Assembly (NCBI RefSeq): GCF_003073045.1
Contig: NC_037596.1
Span: 14,635,012 to 14,699,011, forward strand
Reading direction: 5' to 3'
From: Pomacea canaliculata
Lineage: Eukaryota; Mollusca; Gastropoda; Architaenioglossa; Ampullariidae
DNA length: 64,000 bases
Shown here: positions 25,601-37,040 of the stretch, one piece after another
How the letters are laid out: each line of letters begins with the position of its first letter
How positions within the stretch are numbered: the first letter of the stretch is position 1
Made by a program: the position numbers and the translations under genes
The notes under the pieces: generated by a model
Databases searched by the model: none
The model's input: the letters and a program-made list of their open reading frames with translations, nothing else
Told to the model about the DNA's origin: nothing

Positions 25601-26938
25601 CTATGTATCTCTTTCAAAAATCTGGATCTTTCGAGATATCCCATGAAGAATTCTGCGCCCAGGAGATGGCTTTCAGATGTCTATATTATTAGCTTGTATG
25701 AGTGCTGTACATTCTCTTCTTTTACTCAGTGGGGTGATATCTGTTGTTTGCTCCATCTAATGATGTTGTTCTTTTGGCAAGTGATGTTACTCAGTGCTTG
25801 GTTTCTCAAGAAGAATTGATCATCGCTCATCAGTCCACTTGAATATGTCAAGGTGGACAAAACCAATCACACCTTTACATCCTCTGTCAGGAATCTGGGA
25901 TTCATGATCACTGCTGACAGGTCCCTTGATAGGCAAGTTATAGCTGTCAGTCTGCTGCGAGCTACCTAAGATCAGTCTAATGGGCCAGGTTTTCTCTGCA
26001 CACACTGCCAGCACTCTTGTCTACCTATTCTCACTATTTGTTCTACCTAGGCTTGATTATTGTTACTCCATGCTTACAGGCTGCCCCACATACCTTGTTT
26101 ATAAACTCCAGAAATTACAGAACTTTACTACAGGTCTGGCTAGGAAACAGGACCATGTCGTTCTTCCCCTTCATTCTCTGCACTGGCTACCATCAGTGCT
26201 TGCATTCATTACAAGCTAAGATTTGTTTTGATTTCTTTGCCGCTCCTGCCATGCATATTTCTCTGACCTTCTCTTCCCCTGGTACAGGGGCTCCGCTCTT
26301 TCCCTCACGACGGTATACCAACTATTTCTGTCACCGGATCAACACATGGGCATAGGATATTTAGTTACTGTGCAACTAAGCAGTGGAACTCTCATTCCAT
26401 ATCCGTTACTTACCTACCATTGAATTCTTTAAAAGTTCACTCAATACATATCTTTTCCTTGAGCATGAGTCCTAACGACAGCTCGCCTAATGCTAGTACA
26501 TCTTTAAACCCTTGTTCTTACTTCTTATTTCCCCTATTGGCTAGTCTGCCTTTTCCCCTTCCTCAGCAGTCACGCAACTCACTTCTCATTCATTATTGTT
26601 TGTTATCGGATTCATATTTGCGACTTTTATGCTTGTCTTTAATTACTTGCCATTATTGCTGCTAATCCTTCCGTTCTCCGTATACTGTCCATGTCTTGTT
26701 TTTGTCTCGTGCACTGAAAGAATATTCCTTCGTGAGCGCAATCATCAATCGCGCGTTTATTACTATAACAACCAATCCAGCGACGAATGAAGTATCTAGA
26801 GATTAATCAAATACTGAAACGGAGAACCAGTTTAGAATTGTCAACTAGGACACATTCAGCATACCTATGAGTTGTTAATATCAAATGCTTCACGAAAACA
26901 TTAGCAATAGCTCTACAACGTTGCAACACGACGGCCAT
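19680..26938 (-). CDS. TFAM: TFAM-like two-HMG-box protein, copy T2 (233 aa)
   Basis: Coding exons: 26865-26938, 23450-23571, 23127-23197, 22679-22825, 21284-21379, 20887-20943, 19680-19814; total 702 nt in one frame with GT-AG borders. The N-terminus is MAVVLQRCRAIANVFVKHL. Box A has an in-frame 12-nt deletion relative to T1 and T4: PKRPPPPFVKFRKEIQQKYP replaces the longer helix 1. Exon 4 is three bases shorter. Box B keeps GKPKRPPNGYMAFVR, but the residue before the conserved Trp is Cys (ADCWRN) where the others have His. The protein ends KAKRT at a TAA, removing 38 residues of the T4 C-tail. Intron 1 is about 3.3 kb and carries RTE and CR1/L2 LINE pieces. The frame is open, but the altered box A may change DNA bending. 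Confidence 0.8.
20464..20611. mobile_element. hAT-type MITE inserted in T2 intron, 8-bp target duplication
   Basis: This is a 148-bp element with imperfect inverted ends (CAGACTTGGGCAAAG and, reversed, CAGGGGTGGGCAA). It is flanked by identical CTCTAGTG at 20456-20463 and 20612-20619. T1 and T3 have the empty site (a single CTCTAGTG before AACAGG). Eight-base duplications and CAGGGGTGGGCAA-type ends are characteristic of hAT elements. Confidence 0.85.
23808..23940 (+). mobile_element. tRNA-derived SINE, 5'-truncated
   Basis: The body matches 32,095-32,225 and 42,060-42,190 (CTTATCTTGGGCACAATGTT and CTGTTTCCAGGGATGGCTG). The tRNA-like head is missing in this copy. Confidence 0.55.
24790..25190 (+). 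mobile_element. RTE-type LINE 3' relic in T2 intron 1
   Basis: The plus strand encodes ILLYKCETWTLLADT, the conserved LLYGCETWTL block after the reverse transcriptase. Further on come decayed EGG-x-CGQ and LLTIAQDR-type tail pieces. A homologous copy is at 32,930-33,270 in T3. Confidence 0.55.
25740..26785 (+). mobile_element. CR1/L2-type LINE 3' end in intron 1 of T2
   Basis: The best preserved of the four copies. It encodes PRLDYCYSMLTGCPTYLVYK, then KLQKLQNFTTGLARKQDHVV and LHSLHWLPSV, the standard C-terminal blocks of CR1/L2 reverse transcriptases. Alignment with T1 shows it is the same ancient insertion. Confidence 0.75.
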
Positions 26939-26999
26939 GTTTACACCGAGCGCGTGTTGACAGGGTAATCGTTATTAACTTTATGATAAATAACAAAAA

Positions 27000-27950
27000 A
27001 AATGTCAAAACTTGTTATAGCAACAATAAAACACTTCTGAAGAGAAAAACAGAATATTAAGAGTATATTCTATGAATGCGTAATATTAATGTAAGTATCA
27101 GCAAAAATAAAACGGAGTTAGCTTGAGGTGAACTAAGAGACCTCCCTGAACATATTTGGCACAATGGCTATATAGTGCTTTCATGTAAAGTTTAAAAGTG
27201 TCACCTACGCTGCGAGAATACAATCTGCAATCTCATTTATAATTTTTATACAAACTCAGCCATAAATAAATTAGATGAATTTATTAATTATAGCCCTCCC
27301 TACCCGGTTTCCCAACCCCCTTCCCTTTATGCTATATGATTGTACAACTGCATGCATGGTTTGACGATGTAATCACAGGTTGGGGTTTTCATTATATAAT
27401 GATCAGTGACCTCGTCTAGAAGTGTTTTACAGATCAAATACAGGATAGCTAATATATTCTTGTAAGATATATCTTAGTGCCTAATTCACGATGCCAGGGT
27501 GCTTTGTGTGGTTTTTTTTTTTTGGTCACAGGAAAGTGCGTGATCTCTTTTCCATGGTGGAAGACTCCTGTAGATGGAGAAGGCTCTCTAATCTTAGTGA
27601 TGCGTCCACCTCTCCCCGAATACCATCTCTTCTTCGTCTTCTTACCTCTCTCCTCACTTCGTTCTTTCTTTCTCTTTAACACTCTCCCCCTTCCCTTTCG
27701 TCACCTCCATTTGACGTCACCTTATGACATTTATGAAGCTCCTTGAGCTGTCTACAGGCCAGCATAAGGCGCTGGCGCTTGCGGAGTCACACAGACCACT
27801 CGACCATTTAGGAAATGTCCATCATTTACACCCTTTCATCCACACATGTGCTCAGTCCTAGCATTCTGACTAGATCCCTGATACATATACATAAAACAAA
27901 TACATCAAAACATTTCAAAAATCTGTTATTCTCATGAAAAGTAAGACTCC
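27000..27950. other. Spacer between T2 start and T3 3' flank
   Basis: No gene is recognised. The left part continues the conserved upstream region shared with T3 (34,600-34,850). 27,480-27,850 contains a moderately GC-rich tract not seen in the other spacers. Confidence 0.35.
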
Positions 27951-28429
27951 TTTGTGACTTTCCTTCTTGATGCTGGTGATACCAAGACTGTCTTCTGTAT
28001 TTGGCCTGATGAGGAGGATTTCTATGCTACTTAGAAAACTTAAGTTCTTTTGGCTTTCGCAAGAAATGATTTGCGAACAAGATCTTCACGTCCAATTTCT
28101 ATCATTTTCTTCTCCCATTCTTCTAATTCCTTCTTGTACTTTTCTCTTTCTTCCCTGGCATCTTTCTCGTATATCTGTAAATAAATTTATGCAAACTTCT
28201 TTAACATAATTTATTAATAATCATTTTAGAAATGACATTAAGTTCATGTTTTTACTATTTAACATAACAGTGTAACAGACAATAGATGTAAGGGTTAGTT
28301 TGGATTCCAATACTCTTCCTACACTTATTTTAAAACTCCAAAACTAAGCCATATCCTATATCTGCATGTGTTTACCATAAAAGAACTGAAGGCAATGAGC
28401 TGGTGTCATGGATCATTCATGGTTAAAAG

Positions 28430-29345
28430 TCTGCAAAGATCCCTTTTCTTACATCATATCATACACCTGCTCACCCCAAGGCTATAATTTCATCTTTGCT
28501 TCTGTTCATCCTGTATATTAACAGCTGTTGCAGTAACCATGAAGGAAAATATTTCATCAAATTCTCCAACACTGCTCTCTCTTCAGCAGATGCTAATGGT
28601 GTAATCTTGGATGAATCTATCACTTGGTGCAATGGCAATTTCTTACAACTTAATGCCAGCAAAACCATTCAGATTCTCTTTAATTTCTGTTAGAATTCTC
28701 CACCAAGTCCAGTAACTGTCATCCATTATGAGGAGACATTTAAAAACATGGGCACCATCTCTGACAGGAGACTTGTCTGAGATAACAACACTCACTGCCT
28801 CTGGCCCTCTTCCTTCTCTGGAAACTCATGTCTTCCTTAGTCTCCCACAGATTTCTTCAGCTATTCTATAAATACCATAAAGGAGTGTGCTATCTTCTTG
28901 TCTATTTGTCACTACACTTAGCAATAAAGAACACAAACATTTTGAATCAAGTTTTACAAACCTACTCAGAAGTTATTGGGAGAGAACACAATTCTATGGG
29001 ACGGTGGGTGTGTCCTATCAGGAGAGTTCTGTCAGATTCCATCATGCTATCAATTATGAGTGTCTGCATGCAGAACAAACAGATTGAGGCTGTCCTTTGT
29101 TTTGGCTGTGTGAATTTTAGTAACATTTAATGACAATTTACTCAATACACTCATATATCATGAAAGAATGAATTGTGATTATGTGAGGGTGTAAACTGTG
29201 ATTGCATGCAGGTCTGCCTGGTGTGCTGGGTTTGAATGTGTGATGATATTGATCATTGAGGTTGTGCTGTGTAGTTCTTCACTGCTTCCTTACAGAACTT
29301 TTTAACTGGCCTCTGGGATAAATAAAGTTGTCCTTAAATTTTCGA
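28430..29345 (+). mobile_element. LINE with reverse transcriptase remains in T3 last intron
   Basis: The plus strand encodes LFILYINSCCSNHEGKYFIK, then FSNTALSS where reverse transcriptases have F-A-D-D-T-A-L, and LDESITWCNGNFLQLNASKT, the conserved block after the catalytic centre. It ends in GGGATAAATAAAGTTGTCC. The catalytic FADD is lost, so the copy is dead. T1 keeps the 3' part and T2 a short 5' piece. Confidence 0.7.
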
Positions 29346-32027
29346 TGTTTCAAGACAAAAGAAACACTGATCAAAATTTTTTTACAAGTCATAGACTACC
29401 TCTAAGATTTCCTTGCCTGTCTCTTGTACAGCTGAGCATCTCTGGGAAGTGTCCAGCAGTTGTCAGAACCACATCCCACAAGTTTTTAAACGATCTAAAA
29501 CTATGTGCATGTGTGTTCACAACTAAACATGAGACTCTAGTGAACAGGATAATACCCAAACCCTTATCTAAAATCAGATAACATAAAATAAAAATTTCAA
29601 AAAAGAAAATTAGGATCAGGAAACTGTTTGAATAAAACACCACAAAAAAGTCATACTATGTAAACATGAGAATACACCAATAAAGAAAATTATAAAAATT
29701 CAACTACCTCTTTCCCCTCTTTGGGAATATTGTGCCAGTGGTCTGCAACTTGTTTGAGAAATAGCTGAAAAAGTTCAAAGCCCTAGTATTACAATATTAA
29801 TTATATAATGCTGGAGTATAGCTCAGTATATAAAAAGGCATCCTGCATGTGCACACAATTCATCAACATGTAAATACATAAATGTTTAGTATTTTAAAGT
29901 ATAAATCATAAATTGTACTCTCTGCTTAGTGTGCAAATCAAAATGCAACAGAGGCTGTGTTAAGTGAACATTGCATAACATGATCAAAAATGAAGAGAAG
30001 TTTTTTTAAAGTGCATAATTTGTTTTCTTTCTTTTTTCAAAAGATGGTCCTTATCCTTTTTGCTTTTCCCCACTCACTTTCATAGGTACACCACCCTGTT
30101 CAGGCAGAAAAGATCTCAGAAACACCATGTATGCGTTTGGTGGCTTTTTTGGCTTTCCCAGATCGCGCAACTCCTGCAGTGCAAGGATTATGTAATATAT
30201 GAAAATTTGTACATAAAGTAACATGTACATCTTCTTATGCACAAAATGTTTTCATAACTTAAATCTCAAGCTAAATCACTATCATGAAAAATGCTGCTGT
30301 ATATATTTACATTGTTTTTCAGATTACATACTTTTTTCAAATTTTATTTTTGTCATAAATTTATATAGTGCATTTCTTGTCTGTACAAGAGTGGTTGTGA
30401 TAGAGTCACATTATAATGGATCCATTATAATGATATAATAAGAGAGGGAGAGAAAGAACAAGAATTCTGATGTTTTTCATTCTTCCAGCTGTGTATAGAA
30501 ACGTTAAAGCAAGAAAAAAGTAAAATATGTGTCTGTGGAAGATCACAATCAAACAATAATGAAGATTCTGTGAAAAGGATGGTAAAAACTGTTGAGGATG
30601 AGGCCATTAAAAATGACTAAAAAAAAAAAAGAGGATAGGTAAAAGTCACAGAACAAGACTGTGAGTCTGAAAACAGAAATAGCCTGTAAACAGTCAGTCC
30701 ATCAGTCCATCAGCTGAAAATGACAAGTTGACAAAGAGCTCATAAAAAAGTACCTGCGTCTGATATTTGATGACAGTTATATATATGTGATCAAATACTA
30801 CATTCAAACTTTTAGGTACTCATCTACTTTGTTTCTTTTTTATTTGGGGAACTGCCATGCTCGAAAGGCATAAGATATAGACTGTTGATCAAAACATATC
30901 CCGCCCTGGATACCATGGTAAACTGATCTTTCACTAACTTGTTCGTCTCTCAATCTTCTATGGTATGACATTTTGGCACGTTCATTATTATGAAGCTGGC
31001 TTTTTCTAGCTCACTGAGTCCATCTAAAAAAACCAAATACTTCTTTCTGTAGTCCCGATTTTCTTCTTGTACACGTAACTTGTATGCCTGTTAAGACCAA
31101 AGAAAACATGCTACAGTTATACGGGTAACACCTAGCATGCACAGTAATTATATTCTTTCAAGGAACAGGCTATAAAATTTGGAAGATTAAATTCCTAAAA
31201 CTCTGAATGTTTTTTGATCAAGCTCCTTCATACTGTCCTAGACATAAATAGACAAAATAAAAGGATATGTTCACATCAATTACCTGTGTTTAGATTTGTG
31301 ATTTCAAACAAGTAGATACTGATGCCATTCCATGTTACTCAAACACACGTTTCCTCCAGTTCCTATATATAACTCACAGTTTTCTCTTCTGTGCCAAGCT
31401 CATTCCACAGCTGACTTGCAATCTTGCTTATTTTAGGAGCACTGGCACCTTGATAAAAAGTGGGAAAAGAAAACTATATAAAATTGTTCTATATCTCATA
31501 CCTCAAATTTATATCAAAAATTACCAAATTTGTAGTAATACAAAAAAATGTTAATATTGCTTAGAAAATATGCAATATCCTCAGGTTATTGTTTTTAATT
31601 GTTACTGTAATGGAAACAAGCTATTGAAGTGATACCTAAAATTTTAAAATGAAAATAAATAAAATTTGACACGTGTGCCTAAAGTAAACCTGGATTATTT
31701 TGTCGAATTTCTGACATTTTTTCAGTCATAAACTTCACAAAAGGACGAGGTGGCCTCTTTGGTGCATCAGGGGATTGGATAGACCGAGACATGCTGATCA
31801 AGCATCGTACATCTTCAACTGGTCTGTGGACACAAGATGTTTAGATGTTTTATCGCATTATGTTAAGTATATCATTATCTGTAACAGTAACATAATGTAG
31901 TACAAAATTTGAGTCTTCTCAACCATGTTCCTTCAGAAACATTGAGTGTGCTTCGCACTTCAGCACTACCCAAAGATACAACAAAGTATAAAGCTATTCA
32001 CAAGCTTCCAAACTCCCCATCATTAGC

Positions 32028-32225
32028 ACAGTTCGGTGGCGCAAACGTTATCTCCTCTCACCAATACAGAGAAGATTTGCTCTCTTGGGTTCAGCTCTTA
32101 TCTTGGGGACAATGTTATCTCTGCATGTGGCATCTGTTTCAGGGATGGCTGCCTTGACAAAGTGTAGCCTTAATTGTTTGCTCAGCAGAAAACACCCATT
32201 CCCCTCCTCTCCATCAATAAATTTA
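32028..32225 (+). mobile_element. tRNA-derived SINE in T3 upstream intron
   Basis: A head resembling a tRNA (GGTGGCGCAAACGTTA as A box, GGGTTCAGCTCTTAT as B box) is followed by the family body. The T4 copy at 41,993-42,190 is at the matching place. Confidence 0.6.
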
Positions 32226-32929
32226 TGTGTACCCTTAAAGCAAAATCTTAACTAAAAAAAATACATTAAAATTATTTACATTTAAAAAAGCAGAAGGGAG
32301 ACCGCCATGGTTAGCACAAGAGGACATGGCAGATAAAGGAAGAAAGTGATTTTTTTTCCACTCCAAAATAAATATGTTCTCAGTAGTGACTGTGCTACAC
32401 ACTGCTTAAGTTATTGACGATACTTATACTGTTTCCAATGGTCTATAAAGGTTGTCACCAATGGTACAAATCTTTCACTAGGCATTGGTTCAAGATTCAT
32501 GCAGTATGTCGTGCTCTCCTCTCTGCATAGCACTTACTCCTTTGCATCCTAGCCCAAAGTAAAGTATGTTATGAATTTAAAGCAGTCATGTTGAGAAATA
32601 GTTGACTGGTCCTTTAAGGATGAAATGCACATCACTGACAACCCAAAGCAACATGTTTTGATGTGCACCAGGCTCCAACTGGGCATGGCTTATGTAGCTT
32701 TTAATGCACTTTGCTGACAAAAATGTTACACTAATAGTAGAAATGCAATGCTACAATTAACATAAAAAACAAGACTGACTTATCAAAAACATGTGAACTG
32801 ATTATTTTAGAATGGAATGCGATCATTGAGACTTTCTCCAGCCCTTTAAGCTCTCCACAACAGTAACTAAAATATTCAGCGCAGTAATGGCTAGACTGGA
32901 GAGGGTCTGGTACAGCCATAACAAGCATA

Positions 32930-33270
32930 AGCCACACAAGTCCTTCATAGTACAGATCCTGCTTTATAAATGTGAAACATGGACTCTACTTGCTGATACA
33001 ATTCTAGAAGCTGCTTTGGATCTCATAGAAGGGACATAAAATCGATGACTTTGTAGGAAGCATGATTGCCACACAACAGCCAAGTGGCGTAAGTCTGCTT
33101 TGACCATATGAACTGGCACAAGTTACCTTGGAAGGTGGTCAACAACAATGTGGCCAAACGAATAATTGGTTTACAAATGTGGATTGGTCATCCCATATGG
33201 ACCTACTTACCATTGCTCAAGACAGACCTGAGCGGCTGGCATTGTCAAGTACCAGTCAAGAGAATGAATG
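32930..33270 (+). mobile_element. RTE-type LINE 3' relic in T3 intron 1
   Basis: It encodes ILLYKCETWTLLADTILEAA and a decayed tail (LLTIAQDRPERLAL). It is homologous to 24,790-25,190 in T2, supporting a recent T2/T3 duplication. Confidence 0.55.
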
Positions 33271-33689
33271 AATGCTGCATGAATGATTGCTTCAGCTTGT
33301 TTGATAGTTACAGCAGTGAATCCTAGTGCTGCTGTCTCTGATCATCTCAACATTCAATGTATACATCTGGTCCTACTCTTGCATTCTGTGGCTTATCTGT
33401 GTAGGCTGGTACACAAAGTTTTTTAGGGTATCTGTCCTTCAGCATAGTGATTATAACTGCTCTTTTCTAATGTTGTTGGATTATTCCATTTTTGTTATTG
33501 TTATGTATTTATATTTATATATATGTATATAACATATAGCTTCTTCTATTTTTTTTTAAAGAAAATGTATTCTGGGTCTTGAACAGACATTTCCTAGCAG
33601 TTTTGTTTCAAATAACCTTTGCAGTCTATGCATCTCTGTTACAAATCTGGATGTTTTGAGACATCCCATGAGGAATGGTTTCTGACCAG

Positions 33690-34395
33690 CCGATTTTTCT
33701 GAACCTTCTCTTTCCCTGTATCCCAGCCAGGCAGCTCCGCTCTTTCCCTTACGACGGTATACCAACTATTCCTGTCACCAGATTGACACATGGGCATAGG
33801 AGTTTTAGTTACTGTGCAACAAGACAGTGGAACTCTCCTTCCATATCTGTTACTTACCCACCATCAATTTCTTTAAAAGTGACTAAATGCAAATCTCTTC
33901 CTTGAGTATAAGTCCCACCGACAGTTGGCCAAACCTTGTTTGAGGTACCAAACCCATAAGTTTCATATGCACATGCACCAAACCCTTCTTTAGTGTCATC
34001 ATGAATTGCGGGTGTGTCTTGACCTCCGCGGCGGAGGCTCCGCCAAACCCCTGAGACCGACTCACCGAACCCCGGTTAAGAACCACTGCCCTAATGCTAG
34101 TACATCTTTCAGCCGTTGTTATTACTTCTTATTTCATCTGTTGACTAGTCTGCCTTTCCCTTTTCCTCTGCAGTCATGCAACTCACTTCTCATTCATTAT
34201 TGTTTCTTATCCGATTCATATTTGCGTCTTTTATGCTTGTCTTTAATTACTTGCCATTATTGCTGTTAATCCTTCCGTTCTCCGTATACTGTCCATGTCT
34301 TGTTTTTGTCTCATGCACTGAGAATATTCCTTCGTGAGAGTAATCATAAATCGCGCGTTTATTACTATAACAACCAATCCAGCGACGAATGAATG
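33690..34395 (+). mobile_element. CR1/L2-type LINE 3' end in intron 1 of T3, interrupted by a hAT-like fragment
   Basis: It aligns with the T1, T2 and T4 copies from the PARQLRS-like block to the 3' end. It is interrupted at about 33,925-34,090 by sequence absent from the other three copies. Confidence 0.65.
33925..34090 (-). mobile_element. hAT-like non-autonomous element specific to T3
   Basis: The minus strand begins CAGTGGTTCTTAACCGGGGT at 34,090 and continues through a GC-rich palindrome (GGCGGAGCCTCCGCCGCGG). CAGTGGTTCTTAACC is a common hAT terminus. The other end lacks a clear inverted copy and no clean target duplication is seen. Confidence 0.55.
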
Positions 34396-34599
34396 AAGTA
34401 TCTAGAGATTAATCAAATACCGAAAGGGAAAACTAGTTTATAATTGTAAGCTAGGACACATTCAACATACCTATGAGTTGTTAATATCAAATGCTTCACG
34501 AAAACATTAGCAGTAGCTCTACAACGTTCGCAACACGACGGCCATGTTTACACCGAGCGCGTGTTGACAGGGTAATCGTTATTAACTTTATGATAAATA

Positions 34600-35708
34600 A
34601 CAAAAATAGGCCAAAACTTGTTATAGCAGCAATAAAACACTTCTGAAGAGAAAAATAGAATATTTAGAGTATATTCTATGAATGCGTAAAATTAATATCA
34701 GTATCAGCAAAAATAAAACGGATTTAGCTTCAGGTGAACTAAGAGACCTCCCTGAACATATTTGACGCAATGGCTATATAGAGCTTTCATGTAAAGTTTA
34801 AAAGTGTCACCTACGCTGCGAGAATACAATCCGCAATCTCTTTAATAATGTTTATAGCTGAATCGCTTGTTTGGGGCAGCGTGTTGGGACCGCTTTCATT
34901 GCTGGTTCCCTCCATCCCTCATCCCCTTCCACCCCATCTCTTGGTCGCGCGAGACGGACAAAAGCGGGAGATGTAGCACCCGAACTGTCCAGTACACATA
35001 GCAAAAGTCAGTGCTTGCTCCTGTTTACCGAAAGGCGGGTGGTGTTGCTTGGAAAAGCAGTAAAACATTGGTTCTGAACAAGTGTGAAGTTCTGCCGCAA
35101 GCTGCTAAGGTCCCACTGGAAAGCGGCTTACGTCACTCGATCAGCATCCACTTTCTATGTAAACTTCTGTCCACCCTGAGTACGAGAGAAGTACCATTAA
35201 ATTTTTGCCGCAAGGTGTTTTGATCCGCTGGAAAACGGCTCACATCGCTCAACCCCCTCTTTCCCTAATGTGTGTGTGTGGGGGGGAATTGGTGTTTGAC
35301 GCCAAGTCAGCAACTAAGGATATATCACGGCAAGGCAGCCAGCCCTGTAAACAGGTGTCACTTGCAGAGAAAGAACAGCGTGCCCGAGACGAGAGCTGAA
35401 CCCAGGACAGCCAACCTTTAGTGTATTGGTGATAGGCGTTAACCGTTACGCCACCGGACAGCCCTCCCCACCCCAGGGAGTAAGGTGCTAGGTTTTAGTA
35501 GACTAGGTAGGTTAGAGTAGATATAGTAGTTGTCTGCTTAAATTATGTAAATAAATATATGCCTTTGAACTTATTTACCTGTGTAAGCGTGTCAATCCGA
35601 ACGAATGCTAGCGTCTCGAACGTATGTAATTGACATCTCTGTTCGCGCGCGAGTGTGCGTGTGTGTGTGTGTGGGGTGGTCGGCGGGTGTGAGGTATATT
35701 GAGATGGG
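34600..35708. other. Spacer between T3 start and the LINE in the T4 flank
   Basis: A GC-richer segment at 34,870-35,260 contains two copies of an approximately 50-bp motif (CCGCAAG...GGAAA-CGGCT-ACGTCACTC), at about 35,092-35,140 and 35,207-35,255. The motif recurs inverted at 55,545-55,672. No protein gene is recognised. A SINE at 35,270-35,463 is listed separately. Confidence 0.5.
35270..35463 (-). mobile_element. tRNA-derived SINE
   Basis: On the minus strand the head reads GGTGGCGTAACGGTTAACGC (A box) and GGGTTCAGCTCTCG (B box), about 35 bp apart as in a tRNA. After it come CTGTTTACAGGGCTGGCTGC and a tail near a GT tract. This is the best-preserved head of the family in the window. No intact tRNA fold is expected. 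Confidence 0.65.
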
Positions 35709-37040
35709 TTCTTTTTCTTACTTAATCCTTGTCGCCCCCAGTGGCGTATAGGGAGGGCCGCAACCACACACCGCCATCGGACCCGGTTCTGGGCGTCCCT
35801 TTCCAGTTGGAGCCTGTCATGCCAGCTGTCTCCGCCTTTCTGTAGACTGATCTCTTCCATGCCTGTCTGGGTCTCCCAACCCTGCGCCTTCCCTGTGGGT
35901 TCCAGCTCAGAGCTAATCTCGTTAAATTGTCGGCTGGCTTTGGCAAGGTATGACATATCCAGCCCCACTTCCGCTTCTTGCTGTTTGGCTGGTCCTCTCC
36001 CACAGGTCTATATTTGAGATCTTCTCGGGCTCTCTGATGTTGAGGATCTGTTGCAGACATCTGTTGAGTCTGTATTTGTTAGTGATGGCATTGGTCATGT
36101 CTCAGATCCGCACAGAAGGACTGACTTTACATTTGTGTTAAAGATGCGTATCTTGGTGTGTAAAGATAAAAAACCTTGGAGTTCCAGATAGGTCGCAGGG
36201 TGTGGAATGCAAGCCTGGCTTTGTTTATTCGGCTTCTTACATCTCCATCTTTGCTGACTATGCTGCAAAGGTGGGATGAAAAGGTCAGACTCTGTAATAT
36301 ATTCCCCATGTAGTTGTAGTGGGGCTTCTTGCTTGATGTCTTCTTTATGTTGATGGTCAGGCCAGTCATCGCTGCTTCTTCTGCAAGCCGAATGAGCTTT
36401 GTGTGTGTTGCTGCTAATGGGACAACAGGCTGATATCATCCGCAAGTTCCCTGGCGAAGGTACATGGAACACCCGTGTTGCTGTTAGAGGTTGTTCTTCT
36501 CATGATCCAGTCTATGACGATCAGGAAGATTGTCAGTGAGAGCATACAACCTTGCTGAACTCCAGTCCTCACTGCGAAGGGGTCAGTCAGCTTTCCGTTG
36601 TTGATCACCTAGCATGTCGAGTCCTCATACAGCTACTGGATGATGGCAACGAACTTTGGTGGAAATACGTTATGCTGCATCAATTTCCAATGGTTTTCCT
36701 GACCACGGAGTGAAAAGCCTTCTCAAAATCCACAAAAGTTATATATAGTTGCAACTGCCATTCGATGGACTGTTCAATAATATTTTGTAGTGTAGCAATT
36801 TGGTTTGTGCATGATTTACCCTGCCGAGATGCTGCTTGTTCTTGCATCAGTTTCTTGTCTAAGGCATTCATCAGTCTCTCCAGGATGATTCTGGTCAGCA
36901 CCTTGCTGGGAATGGACAACAGCATAATACCACGCCAATTGCTACACTCTGTCAGGTCATCTTTTTGGGTAGCTTTACGAGGTAGCCAAGCTTCCAGTCA
37001 GCTGGAACTTGCTCCTGTCCCCAAATTTTCTGCAGCAGGG
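35709..37040 (-). mobile_element. 5'-truncated non-LTR retrotransposon (reverse transcriptase, C-terminal half)
   Basis: Minus-strand pieces in order: LLSIPSKVLTRIILERLMNA, QEQAASRQGKSCTNQIATLQ and FVDFEKAFHSV (reverse transcriptase fingers and first catalytic block). Then TGVQQGCMLSLTIFLIVIDW and LADDISLLSH (the A-D-D catalytic motif is retained). The tail has GRPRQAWKRS and ends ATGGDKD-stop at 35722. Several frameshifts separate these pieces, so it is dead. The surrounding unit continues on each side (ATTGAGATGGG left, ATGGGTGGAAG right), so this is an insertion into the T4 3' flank absent from T1 and T2. Confidence 0.8.

Larger units (their letters stand above)
28040..34545 (-). pseudogene. 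TFAM: TFAM-like pseudogene, copy T3 (two frameshifts)
   Basis: All seven exons are present: 34472-34545, 31690-31823, 31378-31448, 30939-31087, 30078-30173, 29708-29764, 28040-28174. Exon 1 has an extra base after MAVVL (GTTGCGAACG against GTTGCAACG), giving a TAG at codon 9. Exon 4 is 149 nt, not 150. A base is missing in the KAQLHDD block, so the frame leaves HMG box A's tail and reaches TGA before the exon ends. Exons 2, 3, 5 and 6 remain open and splice sites are kept (exon 4 donor GTTAGT). The last exon would end KAKRT at a TAA as in T2, with a second downstream TAG as in T1. I judge it non-functional for the full protein. A partial product is not excluded. Confidence 0.8.

Noticed and set aside
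35400..35463. Possible tRNA gene (A and B boxes present)
   Set aside because: The stem sequences do not form a full cloverleaf, and the body that follows is shared with other SINE copies, so it is a SINE head.
35543..36925. Several minus-strand open frames up to 141 codons
   Set aside because: All are pieces of one decayed non-LTR retrotransposon, separated by frameshifts.
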